Assembly: GCA_040757595.1 (NCBI GenBank)
Contig: JBFLWP010000013.1
Coordinates: forward strand, 55,989 to 119,988
From: Nitrospirota bacterium
Lineage (GTDB): Bacteria; Nitrospirota; Nitrospiria; Nitrospirales; Nitrospiraceae
DNA length: 64,000 nt
Direction: 5' to 3'
The notes under the pieces are model-generated. The model saw only the letters and a list, made by a program, of their open reading frames with translations. It did no database searches and had not been told where the DNA came from. The position numbers and the translations under genes are program-made. Below are positions 33,127 to 43,943 of this stretch, piece after piece (within the stretch, counting starts at the first letter, position 1; each line of letters begins with the position of its first letter).

Positions 33127-35505
33127 ATGGGCCGAAGCCGCCGGTCGGTGCTCGGCTGCCCCATCCTTGCCTCCCTGGCCCTTCTGATCGTGATCTTGCC
33201 GTCGGGCGCAGCGGTCTCCTGGGGCGCCAAACCGACCCTCTCGGCTACGTCCGCCGCCGCCCAGCCGATCGAGATCACCGCCGACCACCTCGAATACATC
33301 CAGGGCAACGAGGTCTACGAGGCGGTCGGGTCGGTGAAGATCGTCCAGGGGCCCCTCCAGCTGACCGCGGACCGCGTGACCGTCATGATGCTCTCCGGCA
33401 CGCTCATCGCCACGGGGCACACCCACCTGAAGGACCCGACGTCCGACCTGTGGGCCGACCGGCTGGAGCTGGATGTCAACACGGATGCGGGGGTCATCAC
33501 GAACGGCAAGCTCTTCATGAAGGAGTCGAACACGCTGGTGACCGGCCGCTTGCTGCAGCGGTTTTCGGAAGACCATTACCGGGCCAAGGAGGGTTCGTTC
33601 ACCAACTGCGACGCCAAGGAGGGGCAGGTCCCGGCCTGGCGCTTCACGTTCAAGGACATGGACCTGAACGCGGGGGAAAGCTTCTACGGAAAGGACGTCT
33701 GGTTCTGCGTGAACGACGTGCCGGTCCTGCCCCTCCCGTCCCTCAACTATCCCGTCCAGAGCGGCCGCAAGAGCGGGTTCCTGGTGCCGACAGTCGGGTA
33801 CGACAACCGGTTCGGCATGCATTACCGGCAGGGTTTCTTCTGGGCGGTGGACCCCAGCCAGGACATCACGGTCACGCCGGACTATCTGAGTAACCGGGGC
33901 TACGGCGGAGACCTGGAGTACCGCTACGTCTGGGATCGGAACACCAGGGGCCAGTGGCTCGGCACGTTCATCGAGGACACCAAGGTCGGGCGGGGCCGCG
34001 CGCTCCTGACCGGAGCCCACACACAGAAAGTCACCGACACCCTGTCCATCCGCGCGCAAGCCAACCTGCTCAGCGATCCGAACTACTACAACGACCTCAG
34101 CAACACGGGCTTCCTGCGCGCCCTGCCCAGCCAGGAGTCCAACATCAACGTCAACAAGCGGCTCCCGACCGGCAACGTGTACCTCCTGGGCCAGTACCTC
34201 CAGCCGTTGCAGGTCGGAGGCAACTCGACGTTCCAACGGCTGCCCGAACTGGGGTACAGTCTGCTCAACGTGGCGCCGTTCGACAATCCGCTGGTCGTCG
34301 GCCTGGATACGACCGTTGTCAACTGGCACCGGGACCAGGGGTTCCAGCTCAACCGCGTGGACTTCATGCCGGGGATCGGGACGGAGACGCTGAACGTCGG
34401 CGACGTAGTCGGCCTGACTCCCCAGGTCCGGCTCCGCGAAGTCTATTACACGAGGGGCGTGACGACCGCACAGTCGGTCCACCGGGAGACCTTCTGGGCG
34501 AGCCTGGACGCCACGACGCGGTTGACCCGGCGGTTCAACCGGGAGGGCGGGGGGAGCCTGCTGCACACGATCGAACCGGACGTGATCTACGAGTTCGTGC
34601 CCGCCACCAGCCAGTCCCAGATCGTCCAGATCGACGCGGTGGACGACCTGCCCAAGAAGAACCTGGTCACCTACAAGCTGCGCAACCGGCTGCTCGGCAT
34701 GGGGCCGGAGGGCGCGACCGTGAACTGGCTGGACTTGACTCTCGCGCAAAGCTATCACGTGGGCGGCGTCCAGACCCAAGCCCGGCAGTTTCCGTTTCCC
34801 GACAGCGTCCAGTACACGACCCTGTCCCAACAGCTCCAGCCCACCATGGTCGCCGTGGCCGGAAGGAAATTCTCCGATATCTGGGCCAGAGGCGTCATTG
34901 GCAATCCGATCAGCACGTCGCCTCGGGACAGACCCGTGTCGCTGACGGTCGACACGTTCTTCGATCCTTACGAGAGGAACCTGAGCCAGTGGAACACCGA
35001 CTTGCGGTACCAACACGGGATGAGCTGGTACGCAGAAGTGGGGCAACGGTACACGCGCGAAGGCAACCGGGTTCGACGAGGCGACATCTGGAACCCGCTT
35101 TCGTTCGGCGAGGTCTTCGCCCCGACGCCCACCGTCCAGTACGTCACCGCCGCCGGAGGCGTCCGGCTTCCCTACGGGTGGACGGTCGGCGCCAAGACGT
35201 ACTACGATCTCAAATCCGGGGTCAGGCCGGAGACGGACGTCGTCGCGGTGTACCAGAACCCCTGCCGCTGCTGGTCGCTGGGTCTCTACTACATCCAGTT
35301 CCCGGACCGGGTGCAGTACAATTTCCTCATCAGCCTGACCGGCATCGGGGCGACCGAAGGCGTCGGCACCATGCTGATCAAGTCCATCCTCTATCCGCTG
35401 TTGATGGACGAGAAGGGGCTGCCGTGGCCAAGCACGACCGCCCGGCAGCCGATCGTACCGGAAGCGGCACCGGGCGGCTCGCCCACCATGGGCCGGCCCT
35501 ATTGA
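33127..35505 (+). CDS. lptD: LPS-assembly outer-membrane protein LptD
   Basis: Encodes 792 residues: a signal peptide (cleavage likely after VSWGA, near residue 34), an OstA/LptA-like beta-jellyroll domain (about 46-150, IEITADHLEYIQGNEVYEA) and a large C-terminal beta-barrel rich in aromatic strands ending ILYPLLMDEKGLPW. Cys residues include CDAKEG near 160, CVND near 200 and CRCW near 717, which could form the inter-domain disulphides typical of LptD. It inserts LPS into the outer leaflet with LptE. Its presence shows a diderm cell. Placed directly after folC, probably co-transcribed with the TPR-like gene. Confidence 0.93.
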   Translation: MGRSRRSVLGCPILASLALLIVILPSGAAVSWGAKPTLSATSAAAQPIEITADHLEYIQGNEVYEAVGSVKIVQGPLQLTADRVTVMMLSGTLIATGHTHLKDPTSDLWADRLELDVNTDAGVITNGKLFMKESNTLVTGRLLQRFSEDHYRAKEGSFTNCDAKEGQVPAWRFTFKDMDLNAGESFYGKDVWFCVNDVPVLPLPSLNYPVQSGRKSGFLVPTVGYDNRFGMHYRQGFFWAVDPSQDITVTPDYLSNRGYGGDLEYRYVWDRNTRGQWLGTFIEDTKVGRGRALLTGAHTQKVTDTLSIRAQANLLSDPNYYNDLSNTGFLRALPSQESNINVNKRLPTGNVYLLGQYLQPLQVGGNSTFQRLPELGYSLLNVAPFDNPLVVGLDTTVVNWHRDQGFQLNRVDFMPGIGTETLNVGDVVGLTPQVRLREVYYTRGVTTAQSVHRETFWASLDATTRLTRRFNREGGGSLLHTIEPDVIYEFVPATSQSQIVQIDAVDDLPKKNLVTYKLRNRLLGMGPEGATVNWLDLTLAQSYHVGGVQTQARQFPFPDSVQYTTLSQQLQPTMVAVAGRKFSDIWARGVIGNPISTSPRDRPVSLTVDTFFDPYERNLSQWNTDLRYQHGMSWYAEVGQRYTREGNRVRRGDIWNPLSFGEVFAPTPTVQYVTAAGGVRLPYGWTVGAKTYYDLKSGVRPETDVVAVYQNPCRCWSLGLYYIQFPDRVQYNFLISLTGIGATEGVGTMLIKSILYPLLMDEKGLPWPSTTARQPIVPEAAPGGSPTMGRPY

Positions 35506-35531
35506 CGCGCATCGCGCGCGGGAGGTGTAGC

Positions 35532-36074
35532 GTGGAGCAGGAAACGCGGGGAAGATGGCGGACGGAATGGGTTCTAGCCCTTCCGGTGCTCGCGATGTGC
35601 CTGATCGTGCCGGACGGCTCATCCGTTGCGTCGGAGGGGGCGCGCGACCATCTCAAGCGGGCCAAGGTGTTTCTCGCGGCAGCGGACTATCGGCGCGCCC
35701 TGGAAGCCTGTCAGCGAGAGGTGGAGGAGGCTCCTTCGGCGGAAAGCTACACCTACCTGACTTATGTTTTCCAGGCGCTCGACGGCTATCTGGAGGCGCT
35801 GGCCAAGGAGGATCGCTGGGTGGGCGTCGAGCAGCTGTTCCTCAACCTGGCCACCCGGGACACTCAGGACTTGGTGGATCCGCCCGATGTGCTCGCACGG
35901 ATCGCCAAGGAGATCATCCAGGACAGCGTCCGGCGGCAGGCCGACATCGCCGCCGCCATGGCCACTCGTCTGGACAAGACCGCCACCGAGCGGCTGTGGC
36001 GACAGCAGACAGAATGGCGCAAGGCCAATCCTGACGGATGGTGGGCGGGGGTGCCGGCGGAGTGGAGGTGGTAG
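35532..36074 (+). CDS. Secreted/anchored TPR-like hypothetical protein
   Basis: Encodes 180 residues with a GTG start preceded by gggaggtg. A hydrophobic segment (TEWVLALPVLAMCLIV, about 12-27) serves as signal or anchor. The rest is helical with a TPR-like motif (KVFLAAADYRRALEACQREVEEAP) and ends PAEWRW. It follows lptD by 26 bp on the same strand, so an envelope role is likely. No specific family recognised. Confidence 0.7.
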   Translation: MEQETRGRWRTEWVLALPVLAMCLIVPDGSSVASEGARDHLKRAKVFLAAADYRRALEACQREVEEAPSAESYTYLTYVFQALDGYLEALAKEDRWVGVEQLFLNLATRDTQDLVDPPDVLARIAKEIIQDSVRRQADIAAAMATRLDKTATERLWRQQTEWRKANPDGWWAGVPAEWRW

Positions 36075-36092
36075 CCGGCGCTTCGGCCCAAG

Positions 36093-36122
36093 TTGACAGT
36101 TTTGAGAAGCGTGCTGTACGAT
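36093..36122 (+). promoter_or_regulatory. Sigma-70 promoter of the thioredoxin gene
   Basis: Perfect TTGACA (36093-36098), 18-bp spacer, TACGAT (36117-36122), about 52 bp before the start of the thioredoxin gene. Confidence 0.65.
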
Positions 36123-36173
36123 GCCGGCCTGGGCGGAGCATCCTGCCGCTCATAGCGCGAAGGAGGAACTCCC

Positions 36174-36521
36174 GTGGCGGCACAGGCGATGAAAGTGGAC
36201 GAAGGCAGTTGGGACGCCGAGGTCATGAAGGCTCCCGGACTGGTGATGGTGGATTTCTGGGCCGTCTGGTGCGGGCCCTGCCAGATGGTGGCCCCGGTCG
36301 TCGAGGAACTGGCGAACGAGTATGCCGGAAAGGTGCGGGTCTTGAAGCTCAATACCGACGAGAACCCGGAGATCGCCGGCCGTTACCAGATCATGAGCAT
36401 CCCGACCATCATGTTTTTCAAAGACGGCAAGCCGGTCGAGAAACTCATCGGCGCGAGGCCCAAACGCCAGTTCAAGGAAGTGATCGATTCCCTGCTCGCG
36501 CAAAGCACCCCCACCGCTTGA
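36174..36521 (+). CDS. trxA: Thioredoxin
   Basis: Encodes 115 residues with active site WCGPC (VDFWAVWCGPCQMVAP), the cis-Pro segment SIPTIMFFKDGKP and a normal full length. No signal peptide, so cytoplasmic. The GTG start has aaggagg at good spacing; an in-frame ATG five codons later (MKVDEGSW) is possible. It can supply electrons to NrdJ and to the Bcp-type peroxiredoxin, both encoded in this window. It precedes recN. Confidence 0.95.
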   Translation: MAAQAMKVDEGSWDAEVMKAPGLVMVDFWAVWCGPCQMVAPVVEELANEYAGKVRVLKLNTDENPEIAGRYQIMSIPTIMFFKDGKPVEKLIGARPKRQFKEVIDSLLAQSTPTA

Positions 36522-36582
36522 ACAAAGGATGAAGGGCGAAGGCGGAAGCCTTCATGCTTGCTCGTAAGAATGGCCGGCTCGC

Positions 36583-38262
36583 ATGCTCACCGAGCTGCGC
36601 ATTTCCAACTTTGCGCTGATCGACAGCCTGAGCCTGGAGTTCGCCGAAGGCTTCCACGTCCTCACCGGCGAGACGGGCGCAGGAAAATCCATCCTCGTTG
36701 ACGCCATCGCGCTGCTGGTCGGCGGCCGGGCCGGCGGCGATCTGATCCGGACCGATGCGGAGGAGGCCGTGCTGGAAGCGGCCTTCGTCCTGCCGGCGGC
36801 CAGCCCTCTGCTCGCCCCCCTCCGAGAGAGCGGCTCGCTGGCTTCCGGGGAGTCGGAGCTGATCATCCGACGGGTCCTGTCCCGCACCGGCCGAAACCGG
36901 GTCTATCTGAACGGGCACCTGACGCCCCTGCACGTGCTCCAGTCCCTGGCGGGCACGCTCATCGACATCCACGGTCAGCACGAGCAACAGTCCCTTCTTT
37001 CCGCTGAGGCCCAGTTGGAGGCGCTGGACTGCTTCGGGCGCCTCAAGGACCTTCGCGCAAACTATGCGGCCCAGTACGAACGGTGGCGAACCAGCCAGCG
37101 CGAGCTCGAGGAAGCGACGCGGCTCGCGGCCGACCGCGCGGCGCGGGAGGAGTTCTTGCGTTTTCAGGCCAAGGAACTCGAGGAGGCCCGAGTCCAGCCG
37201 GGCGAGGAAGAGACCCTGCTTGCCGATCGCCGACGCCTGAGCCACGTCCAGCGGCTGGGAGAGCTGAGCGGAGAGAGCTACTCCCTGGTCTACGGGGGTG
37301 AGGCGTCGGTGCTGGCGATGCTGGCCTCCGTGGCTCAGCGGCTCAAAGAGCTCAGTGCGATCGATCCGGACGCAGCCGAGTGGGCTGAGTTGTGCGACGG
37401 CGCGGCCGTGCAGGTGCGGGAGCTCGCTCAGCGGCTGCGGGATTATCAGAAACAGCTTGACCGGGATCCGGATCGGTTGGGCCAGGTCGAGGAGCGGCTC
37501 GATCTTCTGCAACGACTGAAGAAGAAATACGGGGGGACGATCGAGACCCTGCTGACGCGAGCCGCCGAGGTGAAACGGGAAATCGAAGCCCTGGGGAGTG
37601 ATGAATCGCGCCTGGCCGGGCTGCGCGACCGGGTCGCCGAGAACCGTCAACGCGTCTCCGCCCTGGCCCTGCAGCTCTCCGAAGGCCGCGCCCGTGCCGC
37701 CAAAAGCCTTGAGACTCGGCTCAAGGAGGAACTCGCGGCGCTCAAGATGGAGCGAACCAGGATCAAAATCGCGGTCGTGCGGGAGGAAGAGGGTCTGGGA
37801 CCGAGCGGATACGATCGAGTCGAGTACCTCTTTTCGGCGAACCAGGGGGAGCCGCTCCAGCCCCTCGCCCGCGTGGCGTCCGGCGGGGAGCTCTCGAGAG
37901 TCATGCTGGCCTTGAAGACGGTGCTGGCGGAGGCCGATCGGGTGCCGGTCTTGATCTTCGATGAGGTGGACTCGGGAGTCGGCGGCGCGGTCGCGGCGGT
38001 GATGGGACGGCGATTGCAGGCCCTGGCTGCCTACCATCAGGTGTTTTGCATCACCCATCTGCCGCAGATTGCCTCCCAGGCCGGCACGCATTTTCTCGTC
38101 GAAAAATCCGTCGTCAAGAAACGGACGGTGACGACGGCCAGGCGCCTTGACGACACGGCCCGGCACGAAGAAATCGCCAGGATGTTGGGGGGATTGGCCA
38201 TCACGAGCGCGGTCCGGCAGACCGCCGCAGAGATGCTCCGGGAGGCCGGCCGGAGAGATTGA
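36583..38262 (+). CDS. recN: DNA repair ATPase RecN
   Basis: Encodes 559 residues, a typical SMC-like protein: N-terminal Walker A LTGETGAGKSILVDAI, the IDIHGQHEQQSLL motif, a central coiled coil (about 150-360), the signature RVASGGELSRVMLAL and Walker B VLIFDEVDSGVGG, then the FCITHLPQIAS switch region. It acts in double-strand break repair. Standard start (ATG, MLTELRISNFALIDSL). Convergent with the response-regulator gene downstream. Confidence 0.95.
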   Translation: MLTELRISNFALIDSLSLEFAEGFHVLTGETGAGKSILVDAIALLVGGRAGGDLIRTDAEEAVLEAAFVLPAASPLLAPLRESGSLASGESELIIRRVLSRTGRNRVYLNGHLTPLHVLQSLAGTLIDIHGQHEQQSLLSAEAQLEALDCFGRLKDLRANYAAQYERWRTSQRELEEATRLAADRAAREEFLRFQAKELEEARVQPGEEETLLADRRRLSHVQRLGELSGESYSLVYGGEASVLAMLASVAQRLKELSAIDPDAAEWAELCDGAAVQVRELAQRLRDYQKQLDRDPDRLGQVEERLDLLQRLKKKYGGTIETLLTRAAEVKREIEALGSDESRLAGLRDRVAENRQRVSALALQLSEGRARAAKSLETRLKEELAALKMERTRIKIAVVREEEGLGPSGYDRVEYLFSANQGEPLQPLARVASGGELSRVMLALKTVLAEADRVPVLIFDEVDSGVGGAVAAVMGRRLQALAAYHQVFCITHLPQIASQAGTHFLVEKSVVKKRTVTTARRLDDTARHEEIARMLGGLAITSAVRQTAAEMLREAGRRD

Positions 38263-38293
38263 TGGACCCAGTCAGAGGAGATCGGCCCGCTGA

Positions 38294-39415
38294 TCAGTCG
38301 GGAAGAGCAATGGTCCGCGACGAGAGAGCGGGCAGCGTGGTCTTGTTTTCGGCCATTGCCCCGAGGAAGAGCTCCGCGAGCTTGGGATCGAACCTGGTCC
38401 CCGCCTGCCGCTGAATCTGCTCACTGGCTTCCTCGATGGACAAGGCTGGTTGAGCGGGTGAGCCGGTAACCATCAGGTCGAATGCCTGGACCAATCCTAC
38501 GATCCTCGCAGACAGGGGAATCCGCTCTCCTTGCAGCCCGCTGGGATATCCCAACCCGTCATACCGCTCGTGGTGATGGACGATGGCTTGACGGACTTGG
38601 GCCGGCAGGCCGAGCGGGAGGATGATCCGGGCCCCGATTTCGGGATGCGGTCTCAACGGTTCCCGTTCATCATCCTCCAGTTCTCCAGTCTTTGAGAGAA
38701 AAGGCTCGTTGAACGGAATCGTGCCGATATCATGTAAAAAGGCACCGATAGCCAGCAGCTTTTGTTCCTGGGCCGGCAGGTAGAGGCGCCGGGCCAGCAG
38801 CCCGGCGTAGAAGCTGGCGCGAGAAGAATGGTTCAACAACTCGCGGTCCTTGGCTTCGAAGAGATCGGTGATTAATGGAATGAATGCCAGATACTCGGCG
38901 GAGCCGAGCGCCGGCTTGGTTGTCTTGGTGAGCGAGCCGTAAAGTTCGAGGAGGAGGCGCCAGGTCCCTGTGGTATCGGGGTGTTCTCTCCAGACGACTG
39001 CGTGGGTCTTGAGAAACTCCCGCAGTCCTTGCAGCCTTTGCTTCTTTCCCAACGCCTGGTTGATGACGGAGATCAACTCCGTGACGTTGAACGGTTTCAC
39101 GAGGTAGCCGGCTGCGCCGTACCGGAGCCCGTCCATGGCCGATTTGAGGCTCCCGTAGCCGGTAATGATGATGACCTCGACATCGCTCCGTTCCTGCTTG
39201 ATGTCCCGCAAGAGATCCATCCCCTGTCGGTCCGGGAGCTTCAGGTCCAGGGTGACCAAGTCGATCGGCTGCTCTCTGAGCGTCTTCATGGCGGTCAGGG
39301 CGTTATCAGCCATATGGAGACCGTAAAACGGCCTCAGAATGATCTTGAGGGCATCGCGGGGACCAGCTTCGTCTTCCACAATCAGGATCGTCGGCTTGCT
39401 TGCGGTCATGGTCAT
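38294..39415 (-). CDS. Response regulator with HD-GYP c-di-GMP phosphodiesterase-type domain
   Basis: Encodes 373 residues. Residues 1-125 are a receiver with acidic pair (VEDE), phospho-acceptor D57 and Lys in VKPF. Residues about 195-340 form an HD-GYP domain: HD pair H228-D229 in FLHDIGTIPF and the HHERYDGLGYP motif (281-291) with GLQGERIP. HD-GYP proteins hydrolyse c-di-GMP. The start has ggtggag upstream and lies about 70 bp downstream of a near-consensus sigma-54 promoter. It is the last gene of the signalling locus. HD residues look intact, so activity is likely. Confidence 0.9.
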   Translation of the reverse strand: MTMTASKPTILIVEDEAGPRDALKIILRPFYGLHMADNALTAMKTLREQPIDLVTLDLKLPDRQGMDLLRDIKQERSDVEVIIITGYGSLKSAMDGLRYGAAGYLVKPFNVTELISVINQALGKKQRLQGLREFLKTHAVVWREHPDTTGTWRLLLELYGSLTKTTKPALGSAEYLAFIPLITDLFEAKDRELLNHSSRASFYAGLLARRLYLPAQEQKLLAIGAFLHDIGTIPFNEPFLSKTGELEDDEREPLRPHPEIGARIILPLGLPAQVRQAIVHHHERYDGLGYPSGLQGERIPLSARIVGLVQAFDLMVTGSPAQPALSIEEASEQIQRQAGTRFDPKLAELFLGAMAENKTTLPALSSRTIALPD

Positions 39416-39482
39416 GGGATAGCTCCACCCTTTTCGATGAAAGAACCACAGAGAATTATCAAGTAACCGCCATCAGTTGACG

Positions 39483-39498
39483 AGCAGGTCTTGTGCCA
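39483..39498 (-). promoter_or_regulatory. Sigma-54 (-24/-12) promoter upstream of the HD-GYP gene
   Basis: On the minus strand the sequence is TGGCACAAGACCTGCT, matching the consensus TGGCAC-N5-TTGCW at every key base except one T to C; the GG and GC doublets are correctly spaced. It lies 68 bp before the HD-GYP start in the 173-bp gap after the NtrC-type activator gene, its natural candidate activator. Confidence 0.8.
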
Positions 39499-39588
39499 CA
39501 ATCAGTGCCCATTCAGACTGGAAAACCACCCCTTCCCCATCACTTGGCAAGGTCGAAGCGTGCAAATTTGTACGGGCCCGTGTCATTT

Positions 39589-40963
<1,375 letters not shown>

Positions 40964-40992
<29 letters not shown>

Positions 40993-43924
40993 ACTGTTCG
41001 TGCTCCTTCCGCAGTTTGCCCGGAACCGGGTTTACAGGGAGATTGACGAGAAAGGTGGTGCCCTTACCGACTGCGCTTTGCACTTCGACATTTCCGCGAT
41101 GTTCCTGCACAATCTGATGGACGATCGACAAGCCCAATCCCGTTCCTTCCCGTTCTCCGCTCTCGTGTTTAGTCGTGTAGAACGGGTCGAATATCTGCTC
41201 CAGGTTCTCCGGCTGGATGCCGCGGCCGGTGTCGGCTACCTCGATCTGGACCCACGAATCCCCGGACGCTTTCGTGAGCCGATGGGTCTTGACGGTCAGC
41301 CGGCCGCCTGAGTCGGGCATGGCTTCCATGGCGTTGAGGAAGAGGTTCAAGAGCACCTGCCTAATCTGCTGGCGGTCCAACCTTACTAAAGGCAAGTCCG
41401 ATGCCAGATCCTTTGCAATCGTGACAGCCTGACTGTCCGCCTTGACCTCAACGAAATACAGACAGGAAGCCACCACGTCATTGAGGTCCTCTTCCGTGAA
41501 CTTGGGCTCCATATAGCGTGCATAATCTAGGATTTCCTGGATCAGCCGCTCGATTCGCTCCACATCCTCTGATACAACTCCGCTGAAATGCTCCATAAAT
41601 TCAAGGTCGTTCCGGCGCTCAGGCGCGAGTTGGACGAAGGTCTTGATCGAGGTCAAGGGATTGCGGATCTCGTGGGCGAATCCGCCCGCGATGGTTTCCA
41701 GGGAGCGCAGACGGTCAGTGCGGCGGACCAGGGTTTGGGACCGCCTCAAGTCCTCGTACAGCATCGCATTGTCCAGGGCGATCGCAGCGTTGTGGCCGAG
41801 CGTGAACAGGAGATTGAGGTCATCCTGTGAATACATGTTGTGGTCGGCCTTGTAGCCGAGGTTCAAGAAGCCGATCAGCCGCTCTTTGTTGATCAGGGGA
41901 ACGCAGAGTTCGGACTCCAGGGCGGTCAGCGTGTCCACGAGCACCTGTCGCTCCCGGAGCTGCGGCAGGCCGAGCCCGTGCTCCAATTCTTCTTTGAGAA
42001 TGGGCTGGTCGAGCTCTCGCAAGGCTCGGACGAATTGGTCGTGGCTTTTCAGTTGCAGCATCCTGAGGCGGTCGTCGCTCACTCCGTGGAAAGCCCGGAG
42101 GGAATAGGAGCCCCGTTCGTTATCCAAGATGAACAGGGAAACCTTTTGGATTCCCATGACCTTTGCCAGGGTGGAGGTGATCTCTTGGTACAGCGTTTTC
42201 AAATCCAGGATCGAGACCATCGCCCGGCTGAACTCGATGAGCGTTTCATAAGCGTCATAGCGCGTTTTGAAGAGAGTCTTTTCGACGGCCTTTTCCATCC
42301 TCCGCCGGAGATTCACGAGAAGGCCCGCAAAGACCGAAAACACCGCCACGAGGATGCCAGCCAGGACAAATTGCATGGCACCCGTATAGAGGCGAAGCAG
42401 CAGGAGGATCATCACGTAGAACGGGATCAGCGCCAGGGCCTGAGCGAGCGGCATGATCCGCGGCTTCGACGTGATGAGCGTCACGTCCATGACCCGATGC
42501 TTCACGATCGCGTAGGTGACGATGAGTGGCCAGAGGCTGGCAAAGACCCAGCCGAAGGGATAGAACTCGAGCCCGTAGCTCTGTACGAAGTCAATTGACG
42601 CGAGGTACCCGATGGCAAAAGCCCCAAACACGTACTTCACGCGCCGCGCGTCGAGCGGGGCGTTCGCCTGCTTGAGCGTATAGCCCTGGTGGAGCTTGTA
42701 GAGGGAGAGCCCGCTGACCAGTCCGAAGTACAGCAGAAACAGCGGGTGCAGCACGCCGGCTTGCGGATAGTACCCCCAGAAGTAGCGATAGTGGCCGCTC
42801 AGAAAGTAGGGCGTCGGGATCAGAACAAGAAACGCGGAGCTGACCAAGTAGTTGGCCAGCACTGATCTCCTTGCCGGCGGGTCCTTCAGGAAGCTTCTGT
42901 GGAAGTGATAGAACAGGGCGGGGATGAACGCGACTCCTACGTACACGAACCGTCCCCACAGCAGCGCCTCGCGCTCCTGCGAGGCCGAGTACATCAGAAA
43001 GACTCCGGACAGCCAGGTGCAGACAGCGAGGCACAGCAGGCCGAAGGTGATGTTCGTGGTCGCCTTCGGGTTTTCCAGCAGGACCCACAGACCGCAAGCG
43101 AAGACCAACGTGCTTGCGAACAGCGGAGGGAGTGAATAGAGCGTCGCGCGGTGGCTGATGATCGCGATGATGTAGACAGGCACCATGACGAGGCCGAGCA
43201 AGAGGGCATAGGCGAGCCATTTGTTGACGACTATGCGGATGTCCAGGAGCCGGTGCTTGACGATGGCGTACGTCGTGGCCGCGACGTAGAGGGGGATCGC
43301 ATAGGTTCCGAAAGGGTTGAGGAGGGGGATGTTCAAGCCAAAGACTAGAAGGAAGTTTGCGCCTCCACCGAAGTAGCCGAAGGTCGAAGACCAAAGGAGG
43401 TAGGCGAGTTGATTGCGCCGAGAGCCCGAGGCACCGGTATAGGCCCTATACAAGTGATAGTGACCGTAGGCGATGCATGACAGGAAAAACAGGACGGCAT
43501 ATGAGTAGAGAGGGCCTGGTGTCAGGAGATTTTTCAGGTAAAACTTCGGCTCCGTGTCGGCGATCATGTGGGGGGTCATCGAGAGGCATGCAAAGGCAAA
43601 GCTTAATGCGTAGCAGACCGCGAGAAGCCATCGCCTTTCTCGGATTCCGAGCAGCCGATGGACGAAATCCACGAATAGGCTGGGGATGAGGAATGACCCG
43701 CCCGCCGTCATCAATCTGGCAGCGAGCAGAGACAGGTTCTTGTCCGCAATGAAGTGATGGAAGATTTGAAAAAAACTCCACCACGCGATGCTGAGGCAGT
43801 ACAGAAAGAAGGTCCTCCCAACAGGGCTTTCCCGTTTATAGAAGAGGACGAAAAGTCCTAGAGCGAGAGTCGTTGAGGAAGTGAGAGAGAGGGCGAGCGC
43901 GAGATGGGTGGCAGGAGATGTCAT
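40964..43924 (-). CDS. Membrane sensor histidine kinase with two tandem 7TM modules and a GAF domain
   Basis: Encodes 986 residues. Two successive histidine-kinase-type seven-helix modules cover about residues 1-235 and 240-500; each ends in the same signature (TYAIVKHRLLDI and TYAIVKHRVMDV). A further membrane segment is followed by a GAF domain (about 565-715), a HisKA dimerisation domain with His751 (FAHEIRNPLTS) and an HATPase domain (NLFLNAMEAMP, VADTGRGI, GTGLGLSIVHQI). The stimulus is unknown; 7TM modules in this family are thought to bind small or membrane ligands. Overlaps the NtrC-type gene by 29 bp and follows the PilZ-KAS gene by 19 bp. Confidence 0.92.
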
Positions 43925-43943
43925 CGCGACATGACTGGTTTCT

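Noticed and set aside
33115..35622. Long minus-strand frame opposite lptD (835 codons), and similar ones opposite the ABC exporter and radA
   Set aside because: High GC makes stop codons rare in some antisense frames; the plus-strand genes are unmistakable families with good start signals.
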